Assembly (NCBI GenBank): GCA_028714535.1
Contig: JAQTME010000011.1
Location: forward strand, 1-32,630
Direction: 5' to 3'
Origin: Candidatus Iainarchaeum sp.
GTDB taxonomy: Archaea; Micrarchaeota; Micrarchaeia; Anstonellales; Bilamarchaeaceae
DNA length: 32,630 bases
The notes beneath the pieces are model-generated. The model worked only from the letters and a program-made list of their open reading frames with translations, was not told where the DNA came from and did no database searches. How positions within the stretch are numbered: position 1 is the first letter of the stretch; each line of letters begins with the position of its first letter. The translations under genes were made by a program, and so were the position numbers. Of the stretch, positions 24,425 to 32,561 are shown piece after piece.

Positions 24425-26026
24425 CTATCTCATGTACTCCGAGTAGTGTAGCTTGGACTTCTTCCCACTTATCCCGAAGATGCTCCAGGGAATGTCGCCG
24501 CTCTTCTCCAGCTCACCGGCAATCTGCCCGATTAGGGAGTTCCGTATGCCCTTGTACTTGCCCTGCTCGAGTTCCATGTTGCCTATTGCGTGCCGCTTAC
24601 CCTTCGCATTGTAGCAGAACATGGAGTCCATCAGGCCCTCGGAATTGTGGCAGAACATCGAGCCGGTGCAGTTCGACGAGCTGTCCATCTCCAGGCACCT
24701 GCTGAGGTGCGCGGAATTGTAGCACTTCAGGCAGAACTCGGACTCCACAATTCTGTAACAGCCGAAGGTGTATTTTGAATTGAGGCTCATGGAACCGAGG
24801 CCCGCGTATTCACAAAAGGTCGCGTCGTAGATGCGGTACACATTCGACGCGTTAAAAACCAGCGGCGACTCTATCGCGTTCCTGATCTCGCCGTCAGCCA
24901 TTTCCGCCGTGAAGAATGCAATCTCCCCGAGGCCGTCCCTTATGCGGTCGAGGGAGCCGAGGAACTTCTCATCCATCCTCCTCCCGCCCAGCGCCATGGC
25001 CTCCCGGAACGACACCGTCCTGCCGGGCGGCAGCATGGAGAAATACGCCAGCGCCTCGTCATCCGGCAGTAACGTGCGGCGGCCGAACGGCGATTGCGTT
25101 TCCTTCACCGAAGGTATGGACTTGAGCAGCCATTTCTCGTACCTCCCGACGCCCTTTGTCTCCCCACCTAGCAGGACTCTGAAGGTGGAAGAGAATGCCT
25201 TCTCGATAGGCTCCATCTCCGCCTTTTCGTCCACTGCCTCCAACGAAAGTGAACCCCCTCCCTTCTTTTCCCGTACCATCTCCATCAGCGAGGGCAGCTT
25301 TTTCCTAGCGACCAGATCATCCCGCATCTCGGCCAGCAGCTTTGACTTCAGCGCCACATATCTGTCTTTCGGAAGCTCGATATTGCCGATGCAGCAGCGC
25401 TTGTGCCTCTGGGAGAACGAGAACATCATGTCATGGCAGCCGAGCATGTTGTGGGAGTAGTAGATATCGCTGCAGTCCGCCAGGAGACTGCTGTCAAGCA
25501 CCCTGCTGTCGTTGAAGCCTGCGAACAGCCGGATTGCGAACTCGCTCTTGCCGGCGTATCCGGCGCCGAACGAGTACTTGCTGCCGGTCCTCATCATGAA
25601 GGACGAATCGACGTAGGCCGAGTCCGTGATGGTCGTGGAATTGTACACGTTCTGCGAGTCCATGACGATGTCGGACGATTCCACCATGGAAGAATTGCCC
25701 TGCACCCGGTTGCCTGTGTATTCCCACCGCTCCGACACGGCCCGGACCAGCGAGTCCATGTCCTTTATGTCGTTGATGCTGAGCGGCTCCGTCTTCCGCC
25801 CCGTTATCTCGTCCATGGAGATGAAGCGCGCGCCGTCGCAGTAGCGTGGGTTGGCGACGGTCACGTCCCTGCCGGATACGTGAGACTTCACCCTTCCCAC
25901 CGGCGGCAGGTATTCGCCCAGCCATTCCTCATAGTCCTTCAGCTCGCCGACCTCCCCGCCGAGGACGACCCTGCAGGTGGTTTTCCACGCCTTGTTAAGC
26001 GTGCTATAAAGCTGGGGCGACATCAT
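24425..26026 (-). CDS. Duplicated-module Cys/Ser/Asn-rich protein B (unknown function)
   Basis: 533 residues from the first of two tandem ATGs; the start overlaps the stop of protein A (ATGA) and follows GGGAGG. A longer in-frame extension inside gene A is rejected. The protein has two copies of a ~260-residue module. Each opens with a helical part holding a [VL]LGGE-type motif (RVVLGGE at 19-25, RVLLGGE at 283-289). A run of short Ser/Asn/Cys-rich repeats follows, such as NSSMVESSDIVMDSQNVYNS and CYNSAHLSRCLEM. Each module ends with an IGN motif (213-215, 481-483) and a helical tail (LPKDRYVALKSKLL). The repeats look like a right-handed parallel beta-helix. From memory, the ends resemble hypothetical proteins of CPR bacteria and DPANN archaea sometimes labelled CaiB/BaiF. 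No enzyme motif, signal peptide or membrane helix is seen. Confidence 0.8.
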   Translation of the reverse strand: MMSPQLYSTLNKAWKTTCRVVLGGEVGELKDYEEWLGEYLPPVGRVKSHVSGRDVTVANPRYCDGARFISMDEITGRKTEPLSINDIKDMDSLVRAVSERWEYTGNRVQGNSSMVESSDIVMDSQNVYNSTTITDSAYVDSSFMMRTGSKYSFGAGYAGKSEFAIRLFAGFNDSRVLDSSLLADCSDIYYSHNMLGCHDMMFSFSQRHKRCCIGNIELPKDRYVALKSKLLAEMRDDLVARKKLPSLMEMVREKKGGGSLSLEAVDEKAEMEPIEKAFSSTFRVLLGGETKGVGRYEKWLLKSIPSVKETQSPFGRRTLLPDDEALAYFSMLPPGRTVSFREAMALGGRRMDEKFLGSLDRIRDGLGEIAFFTAEMADGEIRNAIESPLVFNASNVYRIYDATFCEYAGLGSMSLNSKYTFGCYRIVESEFCLKCYNSAHLSRCLEMDSSSNCTGSMFCHNSEGLMDSMFCYNAKGKRHAIGNMELEQGKYKGIRNSLIGQIAGELEKSGDIPWSIFGISGKKSKLHYSEYMR

Positions 26027-27612
26027 GTTACCGGCCTCCCGCCGATGTTGTAGATGTCCCATTTCAGCTCCTTGTTCTGCTCCAGCTCGTCGGCCATCTG
26101 GGCGAGCAGTGCCCCCTTCACCCTCCTGTACTGCTCCGGCGGCAGCGGGCTGTTGCCTATGGCCGAATGGAGGTTCTTGGCGTTGAAGCAGAACATCGCG
26201 TCTCGCGCGTTCTCGCAGTTGTGCGCGAAATACACGTCCGAACAGTTGTTGCAGCCGTCCGCTTCGAAGGCCCGCGAGAGGTTCGTGGAATAGTTCGCAT
26301 TCATGCAGAAGCTTGAAAGGAACGCCAGCGCAGAGCCGAACATGTATTTCGAGTTCCTCGCCCAGTAGGAATAGGCTGTGTTCTCGTTGAAGGACGCTAT
26401 GCCGCAATGGTAGCAGTTCAGTGATGTGTTCACCACGGCCACTTCCGGGATGTTCCTGCTCTCGCCCACCATGCCCTCTGGGCAGAAGTAGGCGATGCGC
26501 CCTGCGGCCTTTTTCAGCTTTTCAAAGCTTTCTATCTCTGAAGGCTCGAGTTTCGTGAGGACGCCCATCTTCCAGACCTCGTCCTGCTTCACCAACCTGT
26601 CCTTGAGCATGAGATTGTAGGGCACTATGTCATTCACGTATACCGACCGGCCGCTCACCACAGATCTCGCCTTTTGAGTGGCAGGAACGTGCCTCATGAG
26701 CCAGTTTTCGTAGCTCCGGAGGCCATCCAGCGGCCGCCCAAGCAGGACGCCCGTGGTCTTCCGGAACGCCTCCTCCATGGGCTCCAGGTCGCCTGCCTGC
26801 TCAGCATCAGGCTCCGGGAGCTCCACCCTCGTGAGGGGTGCGCTCGACGATATTATGTCCATCAGGGAAGGGAGCCGCCCCTTGCGCTCCAGTTCCTCAC
26901 GCATCTCGCCGACCAGTTTCGCCTTGAGCGCGAGGTATTTATCCTTCGGCAGTTCCAGGTTGCCGATGACGTGCCTCCTGTTCCTCAGGTTGAAGGAGAA
27001 GATCGCCTCCTGCGACGCCTCGACGCAGGAGCTGAAGTAGCAGTCGCTGGACTCGAAGCACTCCCATGCCTCGAAGCACCTGGCCTGCTTGAAAGTCTCG
27101 AAAACCCTTATCATGTGCGAGGACGAGCGGTCGCTGAAGACGCTGAAAAGGTATTTGCTGTCGCTGCAATATGAGCTGTAAGCCACGTACTTGCAGTCGT
27201 GGATGAAGTTGGCGTTGAGCACGTGGAAGGAGTTGTGCACGTCGGAACTCTGTTCCACGTTGCTGGAATTGCCCAGCACCATATTGCCGCAGTAGGCGAA
27301 CCGTTCGCCTAGCGCGTCGATGATTGAATCAATGTCCTTTATCTCATTGATGTTCAGCGGCGCGAACTTCTGCCCGAAATCTATCTCTTCCAGCGAGAGG
27401 AACCTGGCTCCGGGGGCGTAGTCCGGCATGGCACAGCACACGTCCTTCCCGGAAAGCGCTGATTTCTTCTTCAGCATCGGTGCCATGTGCTCGCTGAGCC
27501 ACGGCTCGTACCTCCCCAATTCGCCTATCTCGCCGCCAAGGAGCACCCTACAGGTCGATTTCCATGCCCTGTTCAATGCTTCATATGCCTGTGAGTTTGG
27601 AGGGTTATTCAT
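26023..27612 (-). CDS. Duplicated-module Cys/Ser/Asn-rich protein A (unknown function, paralogue of B)
   Basis: 529 residues. It has the same two-module design as the gene that follows. Module 1 runs about 8-255, with CRVLLGGEIGELGRYEPWL from 21, a Ser/Cys/Asn-rich ladder at about 113-208, and RRHVIGNLELPKDKY from 212. Module 2 runs about 277-520, with GVLLGRP at 288, a ladder at about 390-475 including YFAHNCENARDAMFCFNAKN, and IGN at 485-487. The ladder is consistent with short beta-helix coils, and many cysteines (SDCYFSSC, DGCNNCSD) may bind metal or pair. The first module contains SGKDV and the second SGRSV at matching positions. The protein appears cytoplasmic. The start ATG sits about 28 nt after a strong TATA box. 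The gene is translationally coupled to its paralogue, so four modules are made in one operon. Confidence 0.8.
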   Translation of the reverse strand: MNNPPNSQAYEALNRAWKSTCRVLLGGEIGELGRYEPWLSEHMAPMLKKKSALSGKDVCCAMPDYAPGARFLSLEEIDFGQKFAPLNINEIKDIDSIIDALGERFAYCGNMVLGNSSNVEQSSDVHNSFHVLNANFIHDCKYVAYSSYCSDSKYLFSVFSDRSSSHMIRVFETFKQARCFEAWECFESSDCYFSSCVEASQEAIFSFNLRNRRHVIGNLELPKDKYLALKAKLVGEMREELERKGRLPSLMDIISSSAPLTRVELPEPDAEQAGDLEPMEEAFRKTTGVLLGRPLDGLRSYENWLMRHVPATQKARSVVSGRSVYVNDIVPYNLMLKDRLVKQDEVWKMGVLTKLEPSEIESFEKLKKAAGRIAYFCPEGMVGESRNIPEVAVVNTSLNCYHCGIASFNENTAYSYWARNSKYMFGSALAFLSSFCMNANYSTNLSRAFEADGCNNCSDVYFAHNCENARDAMFCFNAKNLHSAIGNSPLPPEQYRRVKGALLAQMADELEQNKELKWDIYNIGGRPVT

Positions 27613-27635
27613 GTCGTTATATTAGTTACAACCGC

Positions 27636-27643
27636 ATATATAT
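27636..27643 (-). promoter_or_regulatory. TATA box of the two-gene module operon
   Basis: ATATATAT is centred about 28 nt before the ATG at 27612, a leaderless arrangement. The short gap to the upstream regulator gene holds nothing else. Confidence 0.6.
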
Positions 27644-27665
27644 CGCCGACGCCGTTGTAGAGCGG

Positions 27666-28382
27666 TTACTTCATGAATCTCATGATGTCGTTCAGCACTG
27701 GCAGCAGTTTCCGCTCCGCCTTGCGCAACAATTCAGCATATGTCGACGGGCTGACGCCCAGCCGGCCTGCGAGCTCCTCTATGCTGGTCTTCTTCGGCTC
27801 CTCGTAATAGCCGTAGCGGCAGGCCAGGTCGAACGCCTCCATCTGCCTCTCGGTGAGCAGCTGGCTGGCGAACTTGAGCTTGGTGAACCCCGAGGTGCGG
27901 AAGGTGTCCAGGGAGACCGCCTCATCCGGCTTGATGTAGTGCTTGGACTTGATTTTCAGGTCGTACCCCTTCTCCTTTACAAGGTCCATGAACGCCCTGA
28001 GGTTCTTGTAGCTCGGCGCCAGCATGGTGACGTGGTCCACGTCCTTCTCGGTCCAGGTCGGCTGCAGCCACATGGTGCCTGTCTTCGCCAGGTAGGGCGC
28101 CGTGGCGACCGTCTTGTCCTGCCGCACCGTCAGTTGGGACCGCTTCGGCCCCAGCAGGACCACCTGCACTTCCCTCACATTCCTGTGTTCCCTCAGCTTT
28201 CTTACCGTCAGCTTCAGGTGCTCGCTGTCCACCTCGAACAGGTTCGTGACGGTCTTATTGTCGCCGCCGACTGTGGAGAGCCACTTTATCCTGACGTCCC
28301 TGAGCCTGTCGCATACCTCGATGGAGGTGCACTGGTGCGACTGCTCCAGCTCGACTATGAGCGGCTGGTTCTTCTCAGGCAT
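27666..28382 (-). CDS. HTH_10 (Bat-type) transcriptional regulator
   Basis: 238 residues. The C-terminal ~60 residues are a classic HTH_10 domain (PF04967): LTERQMEAFDLACRYGYYEEP, then SIEELAGRLGVSPSTYAELLRKAE. The N-terminal ~175 residues are a sensory or dimerisation part without recognisable PAS or GAF motifs; they contain several possible metal-ligand residues (HQCTS, EVCDR), but no clear site. Proteins of this family regulate bacteriorhodopsin (Bat) and other genes in archaea. It is divergent from inositol-1-phosphate synthase and lies 53 nt upstream of the module genes on the same strand, so either could be a target. Autoregulation is also possible. The start at 28382 is supported by a TATA box about 28 nt upstream. 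Confidence 0.88.
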   Translation of the reverse strand: MPEKNQPLIVELEQSHQCTSIEVCDRLRDVRIKWLSTVGGDNKTVTNLFEVDSEHLKLTVRKLREHRNVREVQVVLLGPKRSQLTVRQDKTVATAPYLAKTGTMWLQPTWTEKDVDHVTMLAPSYKNLRAFMDLVKEKGYDLKIKSKHYIKPDEAVSLDTFRTSGFTKLKFASQLLTERQMEAFDLACRYGYYEEPKKTSIEELAGRLGVSPSTYAELLRKAERKLLPVLNDIMRFMK

Positions 28383-28405
28383 GATGATACCCCGCCATTC
28401 ATCCT

Positions 28406-28418
28406 CTTAATTATTTTG
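28406..28418 (-). promoter_or_regulatory. TATA box for the HTH_10 regulator
   Basis: On the minus strand this reads CAAAATAATTAAG, 24-36 nt before the ATG at 28382. It lies in the 115-nt divergent region shared with the promoter of the inositol phosphate synthase gene. Confidence 0.55.
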
Positions 28419-28440
28419 CCCGGGCCTCGGCGCACCGCAT

Positions 28441-28450
28441 ATAATTAAAA
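28441..28450 (+). promoter_or_regulatory. Promoter of inositol-1-phosphate synthase
   Basis: ATAATTAAAA is a candidate TATA box giving RNA from about 28470. The leader of about 28 nt carries GGTGA six bases before the ATG at 28498. Confidence 0.5.
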
Positions 28451-28497
28451 CATTGCTACTATTTAACAATTATAAGATAGTTGACGTGGTGATATTT

Positions 28498-29607
28498 ATG
28501 CCAAAGATAAGGTGTGCGGTCGTCGGCGTGGGGAATTGCTTCGCAGGGCTCGTCCAGGGGATTGAATATTACAAGCGGCACCCAGAAGAGAAAGTGATTG
28601 GTGTCATGCATGAAAAGATTGGGGGATACACCATCCAGGATATCGAGTTCGTCGCTTCTTTCGATGTCGGCGAGAACAAGGTTGGCAAATCCCTCGGTAA
28701 GGCCGTATACGAGTATCCTAACAAAGTGCGGTGGACAGATGCTGTTTCCTGCTGTTCGGGAATCGTGAAAGAGGCCCCTATACTGGACGGCATCGGTATT
28801 TACGTCGAAAACATGATAAAACCCATAAAACAGACAAAGACCGTAAAACAGCTGAAGGAAGAGGCCGTTGCGGAGATAAAACGGACCGGTGCGAGGATAA
28901 TCCTGAACCACCTCCCCGTGGGTTCGCAGAAGGCGACCGAGTTCTGGGCCGAAGTCGCCCTCGAAACCGGCTGCGGCATGGTCAATGCGATGCCCGTATT
29001 CATAGCCAGTACCCCCGCCTGGGCCAAGCGGTTCAAAGAGAAGGGCCTGCCTGTCCTGGGAGATGATTACAAAGGCATGGTGGGGGCCACAATAGTCCAC
29101 AGGACGCTCGCCAAGCTCTGTGATATGCGTGGCACAAAAATAGACAAAACATATCAGATTAACGTCGGTGGGAATACCGACTTCAGCAACATGCTGGAAC
29201 GTAGCAGGCTGCAGAGCAAGAAGATTTCCAAGACCGAGTCTGTCCAGTCCCAGCTCTCCCAAAGGCTCGAAGACGATCAGATTTACGTCGGTCCATCTGA
29301 TTTCATACCCTTCCTCGGCAACACCAAGCTGATGTTCATGCGCATTGAAGGCCGCATGTGGGCCAACATTCCGTACAATCTGGAGGTGCGACTGGAGGTC
29401 GACGACAAAGCGAATTCCAGCGGCGTGTCAGCCGATGCGCTCAGGTACGTGCAATTCGCTCTGGATAAGAAGATTGGAGGCCCTCTAATCGGGCCCAGTG
29501 CCTGGCTGATGAAGCACCCACCGTTCCAGTTCAGCGACAGCGAAGCGAAAGACCTGGCAGACCGTTTCGAGAAGGAAGGATTCAATACGCCTCCTTCAGG
29601 CCGCTAA
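28498..29607 (+). CDS. ino1: Myo-inositol-1-phosphate synthase
   Basis: 369 residues from ATG 28498, chosen for the GGTGA Shine-Dalgarno; an in-frame upstream ATG at 28453 lies in the promoter. The enzyme makes L-myo-inositol 1-phosphate from glucose 6-phosphate using NAD+, the first step toward archaeal inositol phospholipids (archaetidylinositol) and solutes such as di-inositol phosphate. Family features seen are the NAD-binding start CAVVGVGNCFAGLVQG, SFDVGENKVGKSL, NHLPVGSQKATEFWA, CGMVNAMPVFIAS, and the active-site region GDDYKGMVGATIVHR followed by NVGGNTDFSNM. The length is normal for archaeal and actinobacterial enzymes. Its codons look less GC-rich than the ligase and ATPase genes. 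The last 26 bases overlap the end of the convergent endonuclease gene. Confidence 0.95.
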   Translation: MPKIRCAVVGVGNCFAGLVQGIEYYKRHPEEKVIGVMHEKIGGYTIQDIEFVASFDVGENKVGKSLGKAVYEYPNKVRWTDAVSCCSGIVKEAPILDGIGIYVENMIKPIKQTKTVKQLKEEAVAEIKRTGARIILNHLPVGSQKATEFWAEVALETGCGMVNAMPVFIASTPAWAKRFKEKGLPVLGDDYKGMVGATIVHRTLAKLCDMRGTKIDKTYQINVGGNTDFSNMLERSRLQSKKISKTESVQSQLSQRLEDDQIYVGPSDFIPFLGNTKLMFMRIEGRMWANIPYNLEVRLEVDDKANSSGVSADALRYVQFALDKKIGGPLIGPSAWLMKHPPFQFSDSEAKDLADRFEKEGFNTPPSGR

Positions 29608-30598
29608 AATCAAACGGGTCTATCGACTTCCGTCCCAGTGCCTTCAAGGCGCCGTTTAACATATCCGCAGGTATGCCAGACTCTCCCCTCCGCATGTGTT
29701 CGAATTGTCTGTACGTATATTCCATTTTTGATAAATTATTTACTATCTCGACGGCTTCTCTATCTGTGCCGGTTTTGAGCTTTAACTCCTGCAATATGTG
29801 CGAACCGTATCTGATGCGGCGATGGGTGCGAAGCCGTAAAACAACTAATCTCAATTTGTCTTTCTTCTTTTTGTTCAGAAATCCTATATGCTTGTAAAAA
29901 TTAATGACTGAACGGCCATTTGTTACGAATAGCATGAGCGTGAATTTGTCTTTCTTGCAATGTCTGACGTGGATTTTGCCGCTTTTGATTCCGAATTCGG
30001 AAAGAATGGCAGCCAGTTGCTCCAAAAAAGCCTCGCCGCTTTTTATGAAATCCATGTGCTTGTTGGTTACAAAATTAAGTGCTACTGCAGTGTGCCTTTG
30101 CTTCTTCAATGAAAGGCTGCCATCGAAGTTGAAGAGAATTTTGAGAAAGGAGGCTTTGATTTTGTGCGTGCCATTCACTACCCATCCCGGAACGAGGTAC
30201 GCAGTTTTGGTTTTGTCTCCATAAGGAATACCTATAGACGCGAGCAGTTTTGCGAGAGGCGCTGAATGTATGACCGCTTTGTAAGAGTAAGCATCTGAGA
30301 ACCCCGTTGCAGGTTTGTACCTGACGGTTCGACCCATGACCCCGAATCTGGCGTAAATCAATCTGAGAAACCATGCGCATTCCAACCGGTCATCTGAATA
30401 AAGAACTATCTTGCACATTTTCGGCTTTCCGTTCCTGAGCTGAAATGCTAAGTGTCCATCACTCATGAGTGCCGCAGCTATCGCTGCGAGTTCTTTTGAG
30501 GCAAACAACGGGAACCAGCTCCTTGCGGTGTTGATTTCGTATGGTTGAATCTCGTTTTTGGAAAGAAACTCATGAACCCTCAAAATGACTGTTCTCAT
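29582..30598 (-). CDS. Free-standing LAGLIDADG endonuclease-like protein with C-terminal HTH-like region
   Basis: 338 residues from ATG 30598, chosen because a TATA box lies about 27 nt upstream; the open frame extends to an ATG at 30643, which has no promoter. Two LAGLIDADG helices are recognisable: LAAIAAALMSDG at 37-48 (acidic residue D47) and FLKILFNFDGSL at 151-162 (D159). Each is followed by a basic beta region, giving a single-chain two-repeat enzyme. The C-terminal part (about 285-325: MEYTYRQFEHMRRGESGIPA) looks like a Cro/C1-type helix-turn-helix. Base composition is clearly more AT-rich than both neighbours, a sign of transfer. It is not within an intron or intein, since both neighbours are intact. 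It may be a homing endonuclease or a domesticated regulator of WhiA type. Both acidic residues are kept, so cleavage activity is possible. Confidence 0.8.
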   Translation of the reverse strand: MRTVILRVHEFLSKNEIQPYEINTARSWFPLFASKELAAIAAALMSDGHLAFQLRNGKPKMCKIVLYSDDRLECAWFLRLIYARFGVMGRTVRYKPATGFSDAYSYKAVIHSAPLAKLLASIGIPYGDKTKTAYLVPGWVVNGTHKIKASFLKILFNFDGSLSLKKQRHTAVALNFVTNKHMDFIKSGEAFLEQLAAILSEFGIKSGKIHVRHCKKDKFTLMLFVTNGRSVINFYKHIGFLNKKKKDKLRLVVLRLRTHRRIRYGSHILQELKLKTGTDREAVEIVNNLSKMEYTYRQFEHMRRGESGIPADMLNGALKALGRKSIDPFDFSGLKEAY

Positions 30599-30620
30599 AC
30601 GCTGGTGACCTGAGCCGAGA

Positions 30621-30628
30621 ATATAAAG
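30621..30628 (-). promoter_or_regulatory. TATA box for the LAGLIDADG gene
   Basis: On the minus strand this reads CTTTATAT, centred about 27 nt before the ATG at 30598. It lies downstream of the alternative ATG at 30643, which is why the shorter protein is preferred. Confidence 0.6.
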
Positions 30629-30712
30629 ACTCGGGCGGTTCATTTCCGCGGAAACCCAGCGACGATGAGGCCCACAGGCAGGCAGACCTCTTCATCAAGG
30701 GCTGAACGCCTG

Positions 30713-30724
30713 CTTTTTATTATT
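30713..30724 (+). promoter_or_regulatory. TATA box for DNA ligase
   Basis: TTTTTATTATTT is centred about 25 nt before the ATG at 30743, indicating a leaderless transcript and supporting that start over the upstream ATG at 30665. Confidence 0.6.
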
Positions 30725-30742
30725 TCTCAGGGATTGCCATCC

Positions 30743-32470
30743 ATGCTCCTGTTCTCCGAAGCTGCCGCCGTCTTCAGCGAAATCGAGAAGCGGAGCGGCA
30801 GGCTGGAGATGACAGACCTGCTCGCAGCCCTGCTCAAGAAGGCCGAGGGGGCGGAAATCGGCAAGCTCACCTACCTCCTGCAGGGCATGCTCGCCCCGCC
30901 CTACGAGGGCATAGACCTGGGCGTGGGCGAGCGGTTCGCCATAGAGGCCATCGCCGCGTCCGCAGGCTACTCCAAGAAAGAGGTCGAGGCGCACTACAAG
31001 AAGAGCGGGGACCTGGGCGACACGGCAGAGGCGCTCATCGGGAAGAAAAAACAGACCGCGCTTTCCACCACGGAGATGGGCGTCACCTACGTCTATGACG
31101 CCATGCTCCAGATAGCCAAGGCGTCCGGGCCTGGGAGCCAGGAGATGAAGATAAAGCTGCTCACCGAACTGTTGAACAACGCATCGCCGCTGGAAGGCAG
31201 GTTCCTTGTCCGGTTCGTGCTCGGTCGGCTTCGCCTCGGCGTGGGCGACCCGACGATAATTGATGCGCTGTCCGTGGCGCACGTGGGCGACAAGTCGCTG
31301 CGCGAGCCGCTCGAACGGGCGTATAACGTCTGCTCCGACCTCGGCTACGTCGCGAAAGTGTTCTACGAGAGCCCCGAGCGCATAGAAAAGTTCACGGTCC
31401 AGCCGTTCAAGCCGCTCATGCCGGCGCTGGCCGAGCGCCTGAGCACGCCCAAGGAGATAATCGAGCGGCTGAAGAAGTGCGCGGTGGAGATGAAATACGA
31501 CGGCTTCAGGCTCCAGTGCCATAAGAGCGGCGAGCGCGTCGAACTATACTCACGCAGGCTGGACCGCATGACGGCCATGTTCCCTGACGTCGTAGATGCC
31601 ATAAAAGGCGTGAAGGCGAAGGAGCTCATCTTCGAGGGCGAGGCATTGGCCTATGACAGCGCGAAAAAGCGCTACTACCCGTTCCAGCAGACCATGCGCA
31701 GGCGGAGGAAGCATGGCATAGAGGAGGCGTCCAAGGAGTTCCCGCTCAACCTGTTCGTCTTCGACGTGCTCTACGCCGACGGCAGGGACATGACCAACGA
31801 GCCCTATGCCAAGAGGCGCGCCCTGGTCGAGAAGCTGTTCAAGGGGAAGATATTACAGCCCAGCCAGGCTCTGGTGGTCGACAGCACCAAGAAGCTGAAG
31901 GAGATATTCGACGAGTCGCTCTCGGAAGGGCTTGAGGGCATAATGGCCAAGGACCTGGCTGCGCCCTATACCGCAGGCAAGCGCAAGTTCGCCTGGATAA
32001 AGCTCAAGAAGTCCTACGGCAAGGCCGTGGACACCATAGACGGCGTCGTGGTGGGCTATTACCTCGGCCATGGTGCAAGGGCCGAGTTCGAGTTCGGCGG
32101 CCTGCTGATCGCCGTCTACAACCCCGAGCGCGGCAAGCTCGAGACCGTCGCCAAGATAGGCTCGGGCTTCTCAGAGGCGGAGATGGTCGAGCTGGAGAAG
32201 ATGCTGGAGGAAATAAAGGCCGCCCGGCCGCCGGAAGAGCTGGACTACCGCATAGAGCCTGAGTTCTGGGTGGAGCCGAAATACGTCGTGGAAGTGGCGT
32301 TCGACGACATAACCCAGTCGCCGACGCACACCTGCGCCATGCAGGACGGCAAGGGCTATGCATTGCGCTTCCCGAGGCTGGTGCGCATCCGCACGGACAA
32401 GGGCGTGAGGGAGATTACGACGAGCAGCGAAGTGGCAGAGATGTACGAGCTCCAGCGCTCGAAAGGATGA
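30743..32470 (+). CDS. lig: ATP-dependent DNA ligase
   Basis: 575 residues from ATG 30743, a normal length for archaeal replicative ligases; an upstream frame to ATG 30665 adds 26 residues with no homology and runs across the promoter. It has the three-domain layout. The helical DNA-binding domain is at about 1-210, with FVLGRLRLGVGD near its end. The adenylation domain carries motif I KYDGFR with the AMP-linked lysine K251, then FEGEALAYD (motif III), LFVFDVLYADG, SEGLEGIMAKD (motif IV) and FAWIKLKKSYG (motif V). The C-terminal OB domain includes GGLLIAVY and FPRLVRIRTDK (motif VI region). It seals nicks and joins Okazaki fragments. It is divergent from the endonuclease gene. A 10-bp inverted repeat overlaps its stop codon. 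Confidence 0.96.
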   Translation: MLLFSEAAAVFSEIEKRSGRLEMTDLLAALLKKAEGAEIGKLTYLLQGMLAPPYEGIDLGVGERFAIEAIAASAGYSKKEVEAHYKKSGDLGDTAEALIGKKKQTALSTTEMGVTYVYDAMLQIAKASGPGSQEMKIKLLTELLNNASPLEGRFLVRFVLGRLRLGVGDPTIIDALSVAHVGDKSLREPLERAYNVCSDLGYVAKVFYESPERIEKFTVQPFKPLMPALAERLSTPKEIIERLKKCAVEMKYDGFRLQCHKSGERVELYSRRLDRMTAMFPDVVDAIKGVKAKELIFEGEALAYDSAKKRYYPFQQTMRRRRKHGIEEASKEFPLNLFVFDVLYADGRDMTNEPYAKRRALVEKLFKGKILQPSQALVVDSTKKLKEIFDESLSEGLEGIMAKDLAAPYTAGKRKFAWIKLKKSYGKAVDTIDGVVVGYYLGHGARAEFEFGGLLIAVYNPERGKLETVAKIGSGFSEAEMVELEKMLEEIKAARPPEELDYRIEPEFWVEPKYVVEVAFDDITQSPTHTCAMQDGKGYALRFPRLVRIRTDKGVREITTSSEVAEMYELQRSKG

Positions 32471-32492
32471 AAAATTTCCGCAAAATTTTTCA
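32468..32492 (+). terminator. Inverted repeat at the ligase stop, possible terminator
   Basis: TGAAAAATTT and AAATTTTTCA form a perfect 10-bp inverted repeat with a 5-nt loop (CCGCA), starting in the ligase stop codon. The right arm holds five T residues. Archaeal polymerase stops at T-runs, so this may end ligase transcription. The stem is AT-only except for its outermost C-G pair region. Confidence 0.5.
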
Positions 32493-32520
32493 GTATTGGA
32501 CGCCCAATAAGATGACAAAT

Positions 32521-32559
32521 CTATATATACTTTTTCCACTTATAGGCTGCAGGGTGAGG
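32521..32559 (+). promoter_or_regulatory. Promoter and Shine-Dalgarno for the right-edge gene
   Basis: CTATATATAC (32521-32530) is a strong TATA box. RNA would start near 32550, and GGTGAGG (32553-32559) lies just before the TTG at 32562. Confidence 0.6.
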
Positions 32560-32561
32560 CT

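Noticed and set aside
26027-26407. N-terminal extension of module protein B
   Set aside because: It overlaps coding sequence of protein A in another frame; the ATGA overlap and GGGAGG support the start at 26026.
24425-27612. Insertion sequence or recent gene duplication
   Set aside because: The paralogues are strongly diverged in protein sequence, and no transposase or terminal repeats were seen, so the duplication is old.
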